The notes below the pieces were generated by a model. That model did not search any database and had not been told where the DNA came from. It worked only from the letters and a program-made list of their open reading frames with translations. 64,000 bases of DNA from Halopenitus salinus (GTDB taxonomy: Archaea > Halobacteriota > Halobacteria > Halobacteriales > Haloferacaceae), in assembly GCF_042662125.1 (NCBI RefSeq), contig NZ_JBHSXL010000006.1, positions 310,001 through 374,000 of the forward strand, read 5' to 3'. A program made the translations under genes and the position numbers. Shown piece after piece: positions 17,249 to 26,309 of this stretch (its first letter is position 1; the number at the start of each line of letters is the position of its first letter).

Positions 17249-17821
17249 ATGGAACGCACGGACCGGAACCCGGAGATCGCCCTCGTCGCCGCGGTCGATC
17301 GCGACGGCGCGATCGGCGACGGCGAGGACGTTCCCTGGGAGTATCCCGAGGACGTCGAGCAGTACCGCGAACGCGTCGAGGGGAATCCCGTGATCGTTGG
17401 GCGTCGGACGTTCGATCTGATACGACGCACGCCCGGCGATCCCGTGATCGTCGTGAGCCGCGACGGGACGCGGGCATCGAGCGATCCGCGAGTCTCCTTC
17501 GCGACCGATCCCGGCCGGGCGATGGAACTCGCCCTCGAGGGACGTCGAACGAACCGCGTCTTCGTCATCGGCGGCGAGGGGATCTACCGATCGTTCGTCC
17601 CCTACGCGACGGAGGCGTACGTCTCGGAGATCCCCGAACGGAGCGGGGGCGAGGCGTACTTCCCGTACCTCGGCGCGGGCTGGGACGTCGCGGAGACGAT
17701 CCCCTACGAGCGGTTCGAACTGGTGCGATATCGAAACGACTCGCCCGAGCCGGTTCCGGAGCTCGCGGCCGACGCTGAGGTCGCGGTTCTCGAGGGCGAA
17801 GAGGGACGAATGGACGACTGA
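17249..17821 (+). CDS. folA: Dihydrofolate reductase
   Basis: 190-residue enzyme that reduces dihydrofolate to tetrahydrofolate with NADPH. Recognisable elements are IALVAAVDRDGAIGDGEDVPW (written here in parts: the AIG core and the W of the substrate loop), PVIVGRRTFDLI for NADPH contact, and NRVFVIGGEGIYRSFVPYATEAYV, the late GG motif of DHFRs. It starts 1 base after the nusA stop, so it appears to be the last gene of the polymerase operon. In many haloarchaea the ribosomal protein genes rps12 and rps7 follow nusA; they are absent here. Confidence 0.88.
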   Translation: MERTDRNPEIALVAAVDRDGAIGDGEDVPWEYPEDVEQYRERVEGNPVIVGRRTFDLIRRTPGDPVIVVSRDGTRASSDPRVSFATDPGRAMELALEGRRTNRVFVIGGEGIYRSFVPYATEAYVSEIPERSGGEAYFPYLGAGWDVAETIPYERFELVRYRNDSPEPVPELAADAEVAVLEGEEGRMDD

Positions 17822-17880
17822 GACGAGGAGCACACAACTCGGGGGGATCCCCGCGTAGTCTCGTAGCGGGCGACCGATCG

Positions 17881-17888
17881 GTTTTAAC
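17881..17888 (+). promoter_or_regulatory. TATA-like box of the UspA gene
   Basis: GTTTTAAC, 24-31 bases before ATG 17912, consistent with a leaderless transcript. Confidence 0.55.
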
Positions 17889-17911
17889 TATCCCTGTGTC
17901 TACTGCCACCC

Positions 17912-18382
17912 ATGGGCATCGATACCATTCTGCTCGCGGTCGGCGCGGACAACGACGATCGAGTTCGACGGCTCGGCGAGGAGACGGCGGCCGTCGCCGG
18001 ACCGTGCGGTTCCGAGGTCGTGTTGGCACACGTCTACACCGATGACGAGTACGATCGCAGTCGCGAACGGCTCAACATCGATCCCCAAAGCGAGGAGTCG
18101 TCACCCGATTACGTCGCGGGGCGTCACGCCTCGATCCGCGACCTCGAGGACCGAATGGACGAGGACGACATCGAGACCCAAGTTCGCGGCGTGGTCGGCG
18201 AGCGGGGGGAGTCGATCGTCGAACTCGCCGAGGAGGTGGAGGCGGACCGCGTCGTCGTCGGCGGCCGTCGCCGCTCCCCGACCGGCAAGGCCGTCTTCGG
18301 CAGCGTCGCCCAGGAGGTCATGCTCTCGGCGCCGTGTCCGGTCACCTTCGTCCGCCAGGACCTCCGCGGTAGTTCGTCATAG
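17912..18382 (+). CDS. Universal stress protein, UspA family
   Basis: 156-residue single Usp domain. It opens with DTILLAVGADNDDR and has the ATP-binding pattern G-x2-G-x9-G-S in VVGGRRRSPTGKAVFGSVAQ (about residues 109-128), followed by APCPVTFVR. An ATP-binding Usp of unknown partner. It has its own promoter and stands alone between the polymerase operon and a sugar kinase. Confidence 0.88.
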   Translation: MGIDTILLAVGADNDDRVRRLGEETAAVAGPCGSEVVLAHVYTDDEYDRSRERLNIDPQSEESSPDYVAGRHASIRDLEDRMDEDDIETQVRGVVGERGESIVELAEEVEADRVVVGGRRRSPTGKAVFGSVAQEVMLSAPCPVTFVRQDLRGSSS

Positions 18383-18544
18383 ATTCCTCGACGGGCGGAT
18401 CGTCGTGGAGTCTTCCACGGGTAGGGCATCGTGCTCACTCACGAGTAGAGCATCGTAGGAACCACGCGTGCGAATGGTCGTCCCGTCACACGCGAGGAGC
18501 AGGATCACCGCCATTGATGTGTCGCGGGGACCGTTCTCGGAGTG

Positions 18545-19510
18545 ATGTATTACGTGGGCGTCGACCTCGGGGCCACGAACGTCCGGGCGGTCGTCGGCGA
18601 CGGCACGGCGTCGATCCTCGGATCGGCCTCGACCGACACGCCGGCGGGTCCGGCCGGAATCGCCGTCACCGAGGCCGTCCTCGCCGTGATCCGCGAGGCG
18701 TGTTCGAACGCGGGCGTCGATCCCGGCGACGTCGAGGCGGCCGGCATCGCTTCCATCGGCCCGCTGGATCTGGCCGCCGGGGCCGTTTCGAACCCCGCCA
18801 ACCTGCCGGACTCGATCGACACCATCCCGCTTACCGGACCGATCTCGGAGCTGCTCTCGACCGATCGGGTCCACCTGCACAACGACACGAACGCCGGCGT
18901 CATCGGCGAGCGGTTCCACAGCGATCGAAACCCCGACGACATGGCCTACATCACGATCTCGACGGGCATCGGCGCCGGCGTCGCGGTCGACGGACACGTC
19001 CTCTCGGGGTGGGACGGCAACGCCGGCGAGGTCGGCCACATGACCATCGACCCCGAAGGCACGATGACCTGCGGGTGCGGGCGGGACGGCCACTGGGAGG
19101 CGTACTGTTCGGGCCACAATGTTCCCGAGTACGCGCGGACGCTTCTGGATCGAACCGGGATGGAGACGCGACTCCCGGTCGACGACCCGGAGTTCTCCGC
19201 GAAGGACGTCTTCGATCTCGCCGGCGAGGACGAGTTCGCGGACCACGTGATCGACCGATTGGCGCGCTGGAACGCGATCGGAGTCGCAAACGTCTGTCAC
19301 GCCTACGCCCCGCTCGTCGTCTCCCTCGGCGGGGCGGTCGCGCTCAACAACCCCGAGCTCGTCGTCGATCCGATCCGCGAGCGTCTCGCCGACATGGTCT
19401 TCGTCAACGTCCCGGAGCTCCGGCTCACCGAACTCGGCGACGAGGTCGTCGTCAAGGGCGCCCTCGCGAGCGCGCTCACCGGCGGCACGGGCGATCGGAC
19501 GCGAGCGTAA
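18545..19510 (+). CDS. ROK family sugar kinase (glucokinase-like)
   Basis: 321-residue ROK protein. It has the phosphate-binding DLGATNVRAVV near the N-terminus, the catalytic Asp in LHNDTNAGVIGE, the glycine-rich ISTGIGAGVAVDG, the substrate segment NAGEVGHMTIDPEG and the ROK zinc site CGCGRDGHWEAYCSG. The probable role is ATP-dependent phosphorylation of glucose or a related sugar. ATG 18545 is used; a GTG one codon upstream is possible. Sugar specificity is not determined. Confidence 0.87.
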   Translation: MYYVGVDLGATNVRAVVGDGTASILGSASTDTPAGPAGIAVTEAVLAVIREACSNAGVDPGDVEAAGIASIGPLDLAAGAVSNPANLPDSIDTIPLTGPISELLSTDRVHLHNDTNAGVIGERFHSDRNPDDMAYITISTGIGAGVAVDGHVLSGWDGNAGEVGHMTIDPEGTMTCGCGRDGHWEAYCSGHNVPEYARTLLDRTGMETRLPVDDPEFSAKDVFDLAGEDEFADHVIDRLARWNAIGVANVCHAYAPLVVSLGGAVALNNPELVVDPIRERLADMVFVNVPELRLTELGDEVVVKGALASALTGGTGDRTRA

Positions 19511-19588
19511 CCGCAAACCGTTTCGACGAACGCCCTCAGTCCCGATCGGACCGCAAGGTTCCAGGGGTTCGGGCCCGAAGCGGGGGTA

Positions 19589-19915
19589 ATGAGCGAGGAG
19601 ACGCTTGCGGAACGGATCGAGACGTGGATGGTCGGACAGATGCCGATCATCCAGATGCACGGCGGGACGAGCGTCGTGCGCGAGGCCGACCCCGAGACCG
19701 GCGAGGTCGTGATCGAACTCGGCGGCACCTGTTCCGGCTGTGGGATCTCGAACGTCACCGCCACCAACATCAAACGCGATCTCCTCTTGGAGTTCGACGA
19801 CGTCGAGGACGTGGTCGTCCGGGTCCCCTCCTCGGGCGACTCCGGCTCCTCGACCGTCGAGGGCGGTCGCGGCGGCGAGCTCCAGTACGGAAGCGAGTCC
19901 CCCGACCACCTCTAG
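19589..19915 (+). CDS. NifU-like iron-sulfur scaffold domain protein
   Basis: 108-residue protein built around the NifU C-terminal domain, with the CxxC pair in GGTCSGCGISNVTATNIKR (about residues 49-52) that binds or transfers a nascent Fe-S cluster. The last 25 residues are Gly/Ser-rich. It follows the ROK gene by 78 bases but there is no clear functional link. Confidence 0.87.
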   Translation: MSEETLAERIETWMVGQMPIIQMHGGTSVVREADPETGEVVIELGGTCSGCGISNVTATNIKRDLLLEFDDVEDVVVRVPSSGDSGSSTVEGGRGGELQYGSESPDHL

Positions 19916-19989
19916 GCGTCGGACGCACCCAGCGAGCGCCGTTTCGATCGTCGGACCGTTTATGACCGCTCGCGTTCTCGCGTGAGATC

Positions 19990-20826
19990 ATGAGGCGACT
20001 GCGGGCGATGACCTACAACGTTCGGTTCGCCGACTCGAGCGGCAGTCACGACCGCTGGCCGGCGCGTCGCGACGGCGTGGCGTCGCTCGTCCGGTTTCAC
20101 GCCCCCGACGTGGTCGGGTTTCAGGAGCCGCGCGCCGGCCAGCGCGAGGACCTCCGTGAATCCCTGCCCGGCTACGCGCTGGTCGGTCGCGGGCGACTGG
20201 CGGACGGATCGGGCGAGGGCTGTCCGATCGCGGTTCGCTCGGACCGGTGGACGGTCCGCGATCACGACACCTTCTGGCTCTCGGAGACGCCCGAGCAACC
20301 CGGCGCCGGGTGGGACGGCGCCCATCCACGGATCGTGACGTGGGCCCGCATCGTTCCCTCGGAGGCAGAACGCGACGGAGACGCGGGCGCGTTCACCGTC
20401 TGCAACACCCACCTCGACCACCGGAGCGCCCGCGCACGCAGACGCGGGGCGGCGACCCTCGCCGACCGGCTGGCGACGATCGCCGAGGGAACGCCCGTCG
20501 TCGTGTTGGGCGACCTCAACTGTCGGGTCGGCGAGGAGCCCCATCGGATCCTGCGCGGCGTCGCGGATGGAACCGTCGAGAGCCGCGAGTCCGACGAGGA
20601 TCGCCCGACCGTGGCGCTCGCGGACGCGGTCGAGTCGGCGCCGGTCCGCCACGGTCCGGACACGAGCCTCACGGACTTCCGCTCGCTCGTGATGAACCGG
20701 CGCATCGACCACGTGCTCGTCTCCGAGGGAATCGACGTCGACGCGGCCGCGACGCTCGCGGACCGCGACGACCGCGGCCGGTATCCATCGGATCACCTCC
20801 CCGTCGTCGTCCGGCTTCGGGTGTGA
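19990..20826 (+). CDS. Endonuclease/exonuclease/phosphatase family hydrolase
   Basis: 278-residue EEP-fold Mg-dependent phosphoesterase. All landmark motifs are present in order: TYNVRF, VVGFQEPR (catalytic Glu), CNTHLDH, VVLGDLNC (Asp and Asn), a late RRIDHVLVS and the terminal SDHLPVVV (catalytic His). There is no signal peptide, so it is cytoplasmic. The substrate could be DNA, a phospholipid or a small phosphoester. A TATA-like GTTTATGAC (about 19956-19964) precedes the ATG at leaderless distance. Confidence 0.85.
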   Translation: MRRLRAMTYNVRFADSSGSHDRWPARRDGVASLVRFHAPDVVGFQEPRAGQREDLRESLPGYALVGRGRLADGSGEGCPIAVRSDRWTVRDHDTFWLSETPEQPGAGWDGAHPRIVTWARIVPSEAERDGDAGAFTVCNTHLDHRSARARRRGAATLADRLATIAEGTPVVVLGDLNCRVGEEPHRILRGVADGTVESRESDEDRPTVALADAVESAPVRHGPDTSLTDFRSLVMNRRIDHVLVSEGIDVDAAATLADRDDRGRYPSDHLPVVVRLRV

Positions 20827-20931
20827 ACGGGCGTCGAACGTGAACGTCCGGCTTCGGGCACCTCGATCGGGAGTGAACGTCAGGCGGGTCTGATCGCCTC
20901 GCTCGGCATGTCGCCGTCGACCGGACCTCCC

Positions 20932-21609
20932 TCAGGCGTATCGTTCGAGGACGTCCTCGTAGCCTCGCCTGGCGTTCTCGTAGGTCTCCCGGAGGTCCTC
21001 GATCGGCGTCTCGGTGGCGTCGACACGGAGGTCGTGGGAGTACGGCGCGATCGGGTCGTACTCGCGGGTCGATGCGACGAGGAGAGCCGCGGACCCGACC
21101 GACAGCTCCGTCCGCGAGTCGCCGCCGGCCTCCCGGCCCGCCGCGAGCGCGTCGACGAGCCGGCTCGCGAGCGGGTCCTCGCCGTGAGCGTGCGACTCGT
21201 AGGCCCGACGCGTCCGCTCCAGCACCGACGGCCCCTCCAGGTGTGTCCCCGCGACGGTCACGTTCTCGCCCTCGCGGTGGCCGGCCCAGCCGGGACAGTC
21301 GGCGCCGGTGTGTGCGAAGGTGTCCTCGCCGTCGACGCCGTGTATCTGTCGGCGTTCGCGCGCGTCATCGGCGCACAACAGCCCGCCGAGCGCGTCGTCG
21401 ATCGCGAGCCCGTCGGCGAGATAGGACATCGCACGCTCGCCGAGTTCGGCGTCGACGTGCGACTGGACCGCGATCGCCGCGTCCTCGGAGGCGTACGGAC
21501 ACAGACGACCGACGCCGGGAAGCGGCGTCGTGACCGCGACGCCCAACCGGCGGTGACGCTCGCCCGAGCCGTCACGGAAGGCCTCGCGTACACAGAGGCT
21601 GAAGGTCAC
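20932..21609 (-). CDS. DUF1028 family protein
   Basis: 225 residues with the DUF1028 pattern: TFSLCVREAFRDGS opening, LGVAVTTPLPGVGRLCPYASEDAAIAVQ in the first third, then ADGLAIDDALGGLLCADDARERRQIHGVDG, AHTGADCPGWAGHREGENVTVAGTHLEG and a helical C-terminus (motifs given in short parts). These proteins have an Ntn-hydrolase-like fold; the activity is not well defined. The start is a GTG (21609) overlapping the upstream stop as GTGA, so it is translationally coupled to the HMA-domain membrane protein. Confidence 0.75.
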   Translation of the reverse strand: MTFSLCVREAFRDGSGERHRRLGVAVTTPLPGVGRLCPYASEDAAIAVQSHVDAELGERAMSYLADGLAIDDALGGLLCADDARERRQIHGVDGEDTFAHTGADCPGWAGHREGENVTVAGTHLEGPSVLERTRRAYESHAHGEDPLASRLVDALAAGREAGGDSRTELSVGSAALLVASTREYDPIAPYSHDLRVDATETPIEDLRETYENARRGYEDVLERYA

Positions 21610-22502
21610 GGCTCGCCCGTGGGGTCGGTCCGCGCCGGAGCATCGGTCCGTTCCGGAGTCCGGGTTTCGCGTGCGCCCTCCGAGGCCGGCCCGACCTCGC
21701 TCGCGGACGGGGCCGAAAGCCCGAGCGCGTGCCGGAGGCCGAGCCAGACGAGCACCGTCGCGACGACGACGTCGAACCGGACCGGGATCGACAGGGCGGC
21801 GAGGTCCACGACGCCGATCGGTCCCGCGAGCACCACCGCCGCGCCGTGGAGGTACGTCGGAACGGTGAGGCCAGCGGCCGCGAGTTCCGGGCTCGCCCGT
21901 CCCGACCGAAGATCCTCGAGGCCGCGATCGAGCATGGGTCGTCCCGCGAAGAACAACACGATCCCCGAAAGCACCGCGACGTTGAGGTGGAAGCTGAACC
22001 CGCCCGTCATCCCGAGGCCCGCACGGAGGTGGTCCGCGATCGCGGGACCGAGAAGCCACTCGTGGCGGGCGGGATAGATGACGGTCGCATACGAGACCGC
22101 GACCATCAGTCCGGCCATGACCCCGGCCGCGACGCGCGCGTCGGCCCAGTGTCGCGCCTGTCGGTTCCGGAAGGCCCGATCGCGGCTCTCGACGGCGTGG
22201 CCGGCCGCGGCGAGCCGGCTCTCGAGCGCCTGCGCCGAGACTCTCGAGTCGTCGTATCGGATCCCGACCGTGGCGGTCCCGTGGCTGGCGGTCGCGTCGT
22301 GGACTCCCTCGATCGACTCGAGGGCCTCCTCGATGCGTCCCGGACAGCCGAGACACTCCATTCCGTCGACCTCGAAGGTGGTTCGTTCCGCCTCCGGGGA
22401 CACCCGCGACGTCGACGGCGCGGCCGGTCCGTCCCGTCTCCCCTCCGTCGTCCCGCGACAGCGATCACAGCGATCGCGGTCGCGGCCGTTCTCGTCGGTC
22501 AT
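21606..22502 (-). CDS. HMA-domain membrane protein resembling the N-terminal part of a copper P-type ATPase
   Basis: 298 residues. An N-terminal CDRC (residues 12-15) is followed by a heavy-metal-associated domain with the metal pair in GMECLGCPGRIEEAL (Cys50, Cys53), then about four to five hydrophobic segments (about 124-143, 172-188, 205-225, 228-240, 245-262). LFFAGRPMLDRGLEDLRSGRASPEL resembles the helix/loop after the second pair of transmembrane helices in CopA-type ATPases. The actuator, CPx, phosphorylation and ATP-binding domains are absent, and the protein ends soon after. It is either a degraded or domesticated ATPase head or a small metal-binding membrane protein. Confidence 0.65.
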   Translation of the reverse strand: MTDENGRDRDRCDRCRGTTEGRRDGPAAPSTSRVSPEAERTTFEVDGMECLGCPGRIEEALESIEGVHDATASHGTATVGIRYDDSRVSAQALESRLAAAGHAVESRDRAFRNRQARHWADARVAAGVMAGLMVAVSYATVIYPARHEWLLGPAIADHLRAGLGMTGGFSFHLNVAVLSGIVLFFAGRPMLDRGLEDLRSGRASPELAAAGLTVPTYLHGAAVVLAGPIGVVDLAALSIPVRFDVVVATVLVWLGLRHALGLSAPSASEVGPASEGARETRTPERTDAPARTDPTGEP

Positions 22503-22672
22503 CTCCCTTCGTCTCCCGTTCGTAGGGAGCCGTGGGCCGATCAAGAAAGCATCGCCTCGGTGCACTCCGCTCGGGGTGAAATAAACGCCCGGACAGCGCA
22601 AGCAGGTTCCGGACGACCAAAGCACCTCCCACGACCCAAGGACGTTTGTGCGCCGCGGGCCAAGCGCGCTCG

Positions 22673-23857
22673 ATGACACGACCCTACGTCGTCGCGGTCG
22701 GCCGCTCGCCCGTCGGGCAGTTCGGGATGGCCGGCCGCGACCTCTTCTCGCTCGCGATCGAGGAGGCCTTCGCGGGTCTCCCCTCGCCGCGGGAGCTCGT
22801 CGACGCCCTCTACGTGGGCAGCCAGTCGGAGTCCTACGAACACCAGATCGTCTACGGCTCCCAGTTCGCCGAGTGGGCCGGACTCCGTCACGTCCCGGCC
22901 CAGCGCGTCGAGGGCTGTGCGGCCTCCGGGGGGCTCGCGTTTCACGAGGCGGTCTCGGACGTCGCCGCGGGCACACACGACGCGGTGCTCGCCTGCGGGG
23001 TCGAGACGATGAGCACCGGCGGCACGCCGGTCGCGACCGACTCGCTCGTGGCGGCCTCCGAGCGGACGCTCGGCCAACGCTCGGGGATCACCGCCCCCGG
23101 CGTCTACGCCATGCTCGCCCAACGATACCTCCACGAACACGACCGCTCGGAGGCCGACCTCGCGCGGATCGCGGTCCGGAACCACAGAAACGCGCGTGGA
23201 AACCCCATCGCGCAGTTCGACCGCGAGTTCTCCCTCGAGGACGTCCTCGAGTCGCCGCCCGTCGCGGATCCGATCAAGCTGCTCGAGTGTGCGCCCGTGA
23301 GCGACGGGTCGGCCGCGGCGATCGTCGCGAGCGAGTCGGTCGCAGAGCGGCTCGTCGGCCTCGAGAACGCCATCGCGGTCGACGGGTTCGCCGCGGTCTC
23401 GGACGCCCTCGCGATCGCCGAACACGACCTCACCCGCCTCAAGGGCGTCGAACGCGCCGTCGAGTCGGTCTACGAACAGGCCGGGATCGGGGCCGGCGAC
23501 GTCGACCTCGCGGAGGTCCACGACGCGTTCTCGATCAACGAGGCGCTCTCGGCGGAGGCCGCGGGCTTTACCCCCGCTGGCCGCGGCCACGAGGTGGCCC
23601 TCGATCCCGACGAACGGTCCGCCGAGTGTACGGACGTCCGGGTGAACACGAGCGGGGGGCTGAAGGCCCGCGGCCATCCGGTCGGCGCGACCGGAATATA
23701 CCAGATAGTCGAGGCGTACGAGCGGATCGTCGGTGCTGACCGACCGGACGGACCCGATCGCCGGATCGCGGACGCGGATCGGGCGCTGTGTCTCAACGAG
23801 GGCGGAACCGCCGACTCGATCACGACCGCCCACCTCCTGTCGGGGGTGGACGCATGA
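22673..23857 (+). CDS. Thiolase family protein (acetyl-CoA acyltransferase, SCP-x-like)
   Basis: 394-residue thiolase-fold enzyme. The nucleophilic Cys is in RVEGCAASGGLAFHEA, the NEAF-like element is EVHDAFSINEAL, the catalytic His is in ARGHPVGATGIYQ and the final Cys region is ALCLNEGGTADS. It would form or cleave beta-ketoacyl-CoA. The start at ATG 22673 is chosen because a T-rich box (about 22643) lies 25-30 bases upstream and MTRPYVVAVGRSPVG is the family opening. The stop overlaps the next gene (ATGA), which encodes the DUF35 protein that usually partners archaeal thiolases. Confidence 0.88.
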   Translation: MTRPYVVAVGRSPVGQFGMAGRDLFSLAIEEAFAGLPSPRELVDALYVGSQSESYEHQIVYGSQFAEWAGLRHVPAQRVEGCAASGGLAFHEAVSDVAAGTHDAVLACGVETMSTGGTPVATDSLVAASERTLGQRSGITAPGVYAMLAQRYLHEHDRSEADLARIAVRNHRNARGNPIAQFDREFSLEDVLESPPVADPIKLLECAPVSDGSAAAIVASESVAERLVGLENAIAVDGFAAVSDALAIAEHDLTRLKGVERAVESVYEQAGIGAGDVDLAEVHDAFSINEALSAEAAGFTPAGRGHEVALDPDERSAECTDVRVNTSGGLKARGHPVGATGIYQIVEAYERIVGADRPDGPDRRIADADRALCLNEGGTADSITTAHLLSGVDA

Positions 23858-24435
23858 GCGACCGTAACGGCGAGGATCCGGCCGGACCTCCGGATTCGCC
23901 CACTGAGTTCGGTCCGTTCGACTGGCCGATCTACGGTTCGGGGGGTGATGACGAGGACGCTCTCGAGGGTTCCACAGAGGGGGTCGCCTCCGGAGACCCC
24001 GACCGGATCGCCCGCGCGAAACGGAGCCCCTTCACGGCCACCGGATTCTTCGAGGCGGTCGACGACGGCACGCTCCTCGCGGGACGGTGCGGGGAGTGTG
24101 GTGCCGCCCTGTTGCCGCCGCGTCCGCGCTGTTACCGCTGTGGCGCGCGGGAGATCGATCTCGAGGAGGTGGATCCGCACGCCGAGATCGCCTCGTTCAC
24201 GCGCATCCACAACCCGCCGTCGGCGCTTTCGGATCTCGCGCCGTTCCCGGTCGCGATCGGGGAGTTCGAGGGCGGTGTGCGGATGACCGCGCGGGTCGAC
24301 GCCGACTACGACGACCTCGCGATCGGCGATCCGGTCCGCCTCGAGTTCCGCGATCCGACCCCGGCCGACGAGGCCTTCGCGCTCTCCCACGAGCGGGAGT
24401 GGCCGATCCACGTGTTCGTCCCCGATCCGGAGTGA
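23854..24435 (+). CDS. Zn-ribbon OB-fold (DUF35) protein, thiolase partner
   Basis: 193 residues. An acidic, variable 60-residue lead is followed by a rubredoxin-like zinc ribbon (CGECG at about 80-84 and CYRCG at about 94-98) and an OB-fold (about 105-193). DUF35 proteins bind acyl-CoA between thiolases and partner enzymes, for example in the archaeal thiolase/HMG-CoA synthase complex. The ATGA overlap with the thiolase makes a two-subunit assembly likely. Confidence 0.86.
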   Translation: MSDRNGEDPAGPPDSPTEFGPFDWPIYGSGGDDEDALEGSTEGVASGDPDRIARAKRSPFTATGFFEAVDDGTLLAGRCGECGAALLPPRPRCYRCGAREIDLEEVDPHAEIASFTRIHNPPSALSDLAPFPVAIGEFEGGVRMTARVDADYDDLAIGDPVRLEFRDPTPADEAFALSHEREWPIHVFVPDPE

Positions 24436-24537
24436 GTCGACGTCGGCACTCGGGAACTGGGTGCAAAACGACACACGCGGACGCGTTCAAAGGACGGCTC
24501 GAACCTCACGACGCGAGGGGTTCGAGACGATCGACCC

Positions 24538-25992
24538 TCAGTACGGCAGGAAGTAGAGCCCGAGCGCGTAGACGGGCGTCATCACGACGAGGAAGATGAG
24601 CGTGTACCCGAGGATGTCGCGGGCGCGCATCCGGGTGAGACCCAAGAGCGGCAGCGCCCAGAACGGCTGGAACATGTTGGTCCACATGTCGCCGGTGCTG
24701 TAGGCGATGACCGCCTGGCCGGCCGGGACGCCCTGTTCGACCGCCGCGCCGCCGACGATGCCGCCGATGACGCCCCACTCGCCGCCCGCGCTCGGGACGA
24801 AGAGGTTCATGAACCCGGCGAGCAGCCACGCGATGACGGGGAACGTCTCCGGCGTCGAGACGCCGACGAGCAGCGTCGCGATCATGTCGCCCAGCCCGGA
24901 GTTGGCGATGATGCCGAGGATGCCGGCGTAAAACGGGAACTGGAGGATGATCCCGGCCGCGCCCTCGGTCCCCTCGCGGATCGCGTCCATGTAGTCCGCG
25001 GGCGTCCCGTGAAGGAGCAACCCCACCGCGATGAACAGGAAGTTGAAGACGTTCAGATCGAGGGCGTCGCCGATCCCGGAGGTCGCGAAGTGGCGGACGA
25101 CGTAGACGAACATCCCGGCCGCCACGCCGTACGCGAGGATCCGGCTCCGGTTGAGCGCGTCGGCCGGCGTTCGCGTTTCGCCACCGACGGCGGATTCGGT
25201 GACGTCCTCGGAGCCGTCGGCGTCCTCGGATCCGTCACCAGGGGCGTCCCCCTCGTCGCCGTCCGCCTCGAACTCCCCCTCGTCGAGCAGCCCCGGCGCG
25301 TACTCCTCGATCCCGGTCGCGTGGTGCTCCTCGGGTGCGAGCAGGTAGACCGTCGCGAGGATGAACACGAAGGTGAGCACCGCGAGCCCGGCGGCGTAAA
25401 CGGTGAAGACGCTCTCGGAGAGCGGGACGACCCCGATGACGTCCTCGAAGACGTGGCCCTCGGTCGCGGAGAGCAGCGACGCGCTGCTCGAGAGCCCCAC
25501 GTTGAAGATGAGCAGGCTCGTGTAGCCCGCCGCGCACAAAAGCGGGTAGTGGAACGTCCGATCGCGGGCGTGGCCCGCCCGTGCGACGAAGATGGCGATG
25601 ATCGCGCCCACGATCAGGCCGATTCCCCAGTGTATGTAGCCCGCGATCATCGCGATCGCGGCGACGAACACGGCCGCCTGCTTGCCGTCCTTCGGGATCG
25701 ACGCCACCCGTTCGAGCCACGAGCTCACCGCGTCGGAGACGGCGATCGCATATCCCGTGACGAGGATCAACACCATCTGCATCCCGAACGCGAGCAGCGC
25801 CCAGAAGCCGGAATACCAGTTGACGACGTTCTGGACCGGGCCGTCCGGGGTGAATACGTTCGCCGCGACGTACGCGAGCGCGGTCAACAACAACGCGAAG
25901 ATGAACGGGCTCGGGATCCAGCGGTTCGCCCACTCGGCGACGCGGTCGCCGAGGCGCTGGATCGCCGTTGCACCTCCAGGTGACGATGACAT
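24538..25992 (-). CDS. AtoE-type short-chain fatty acid transporter
   Basis: 484-residue integral membrane protein of the AtoE family, which takes up short-chain fatty acids. About twelve hydrophobic segments are visible, with family-type sequences WYSGFWALLAFGMQMVLILVTG, SAGGEWGVIGG and STGDMWTNMFQPFWALPLL (given in part). A central acidic loop (about residues 232-270, with EADGDEGDAPGDGSED) is a haloarchaeal insertion on the cytoplasmic side. Neighbouring acyl-CoA synthetase and thiolase genes suggest uptake followed by activation and breakdown. Confidence 0.88.
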   Translation of the reverse strand: MSSSPGGATAIQRLGDRVAEWANRWIPSPFIFALLLTALAYVAANVFTPDGPVQNVVNWYSGFWALLAFGMQMVLILVTGYAIAVSDAVSSWLERVASIPKDGKQAAVFVAAIAMIAGYIHWGIGLIVGAIIAIFVARAGHARDRTFHYPLLCAAGYTSLLIFNVGLSSSASLLSATEGHVFEDVIGVVPLSESVFTVYAAGLAVLTFVFILATVYLLAPEEHHATGIEEYAPGLLDEGEFEADGDEGDAPGDGSEDADGSEDVTESAVGGETRTPADALNRSRILAYGVAAGMFVYVVRHFATSGIGDALDLNVFNFLFIAVGLLLHGTPADYMDAIREGTEGAAGIILQFPFYAGILGIIANSGLGDMIATLLVGVSTPETFPVIAWLLAGFMNLFVPSAGGEWGVIGGIVGGAAVEQGVPAGQAVIAYSTGDMWTNMFQPFWALPLLGLTRMRARDILGYTLIFLVVMTPVYALGLYFLPY

Positions 25993-26309
25993 ATGCCTCC
26001 CTCTCTCGGCGACTCACAAGGCCGTTGATGCCCTGGCAACACTCGACAGTACCCGAAACGGCCGATCGCGGGCGGTCGCCACGCCGGTCGCGAGCGACAG
26101 CGGCCGATCGTCCCTCCGTTCACCTCCTCTTCCGAACGTTCGATCACCGATCGAGTGATCGGTTCCACACCGGGAGGCCGATGTCCGACCGAACGCGATC
26201 GCACGCGAACGTCCCGTCTCCGTCCGGAGGCCGGTGCGTTCGGGGCGACCCTCGAGTACCACCGCGATCGCGTCCGCGACGCCGGCAAGAATTCGCGTCG
26301 TCCGGCCGC
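25993..26309. other. 317-base spacer upstream of the AtoE-type gene
   Basis: No protein or RNA gene seen. It has a 7-bp inverted repeat (CGATCAC at 26141-26147 and GTGATCG at 26155-26161) around a CGATCGA centre, a possible operator. No strong TATA box is obvious just before ATG 25992. Confidence 0.4.

Noticed and set aside
21606..22976. A longer start for the HMA-domain protein (456 residues)
   Set aside because: The first 158 codons give an Arg/Pro-rich translation overlapping the thiolase promoter and coding region; ATG 22502 begins the acidic, haloarchaea-like part.
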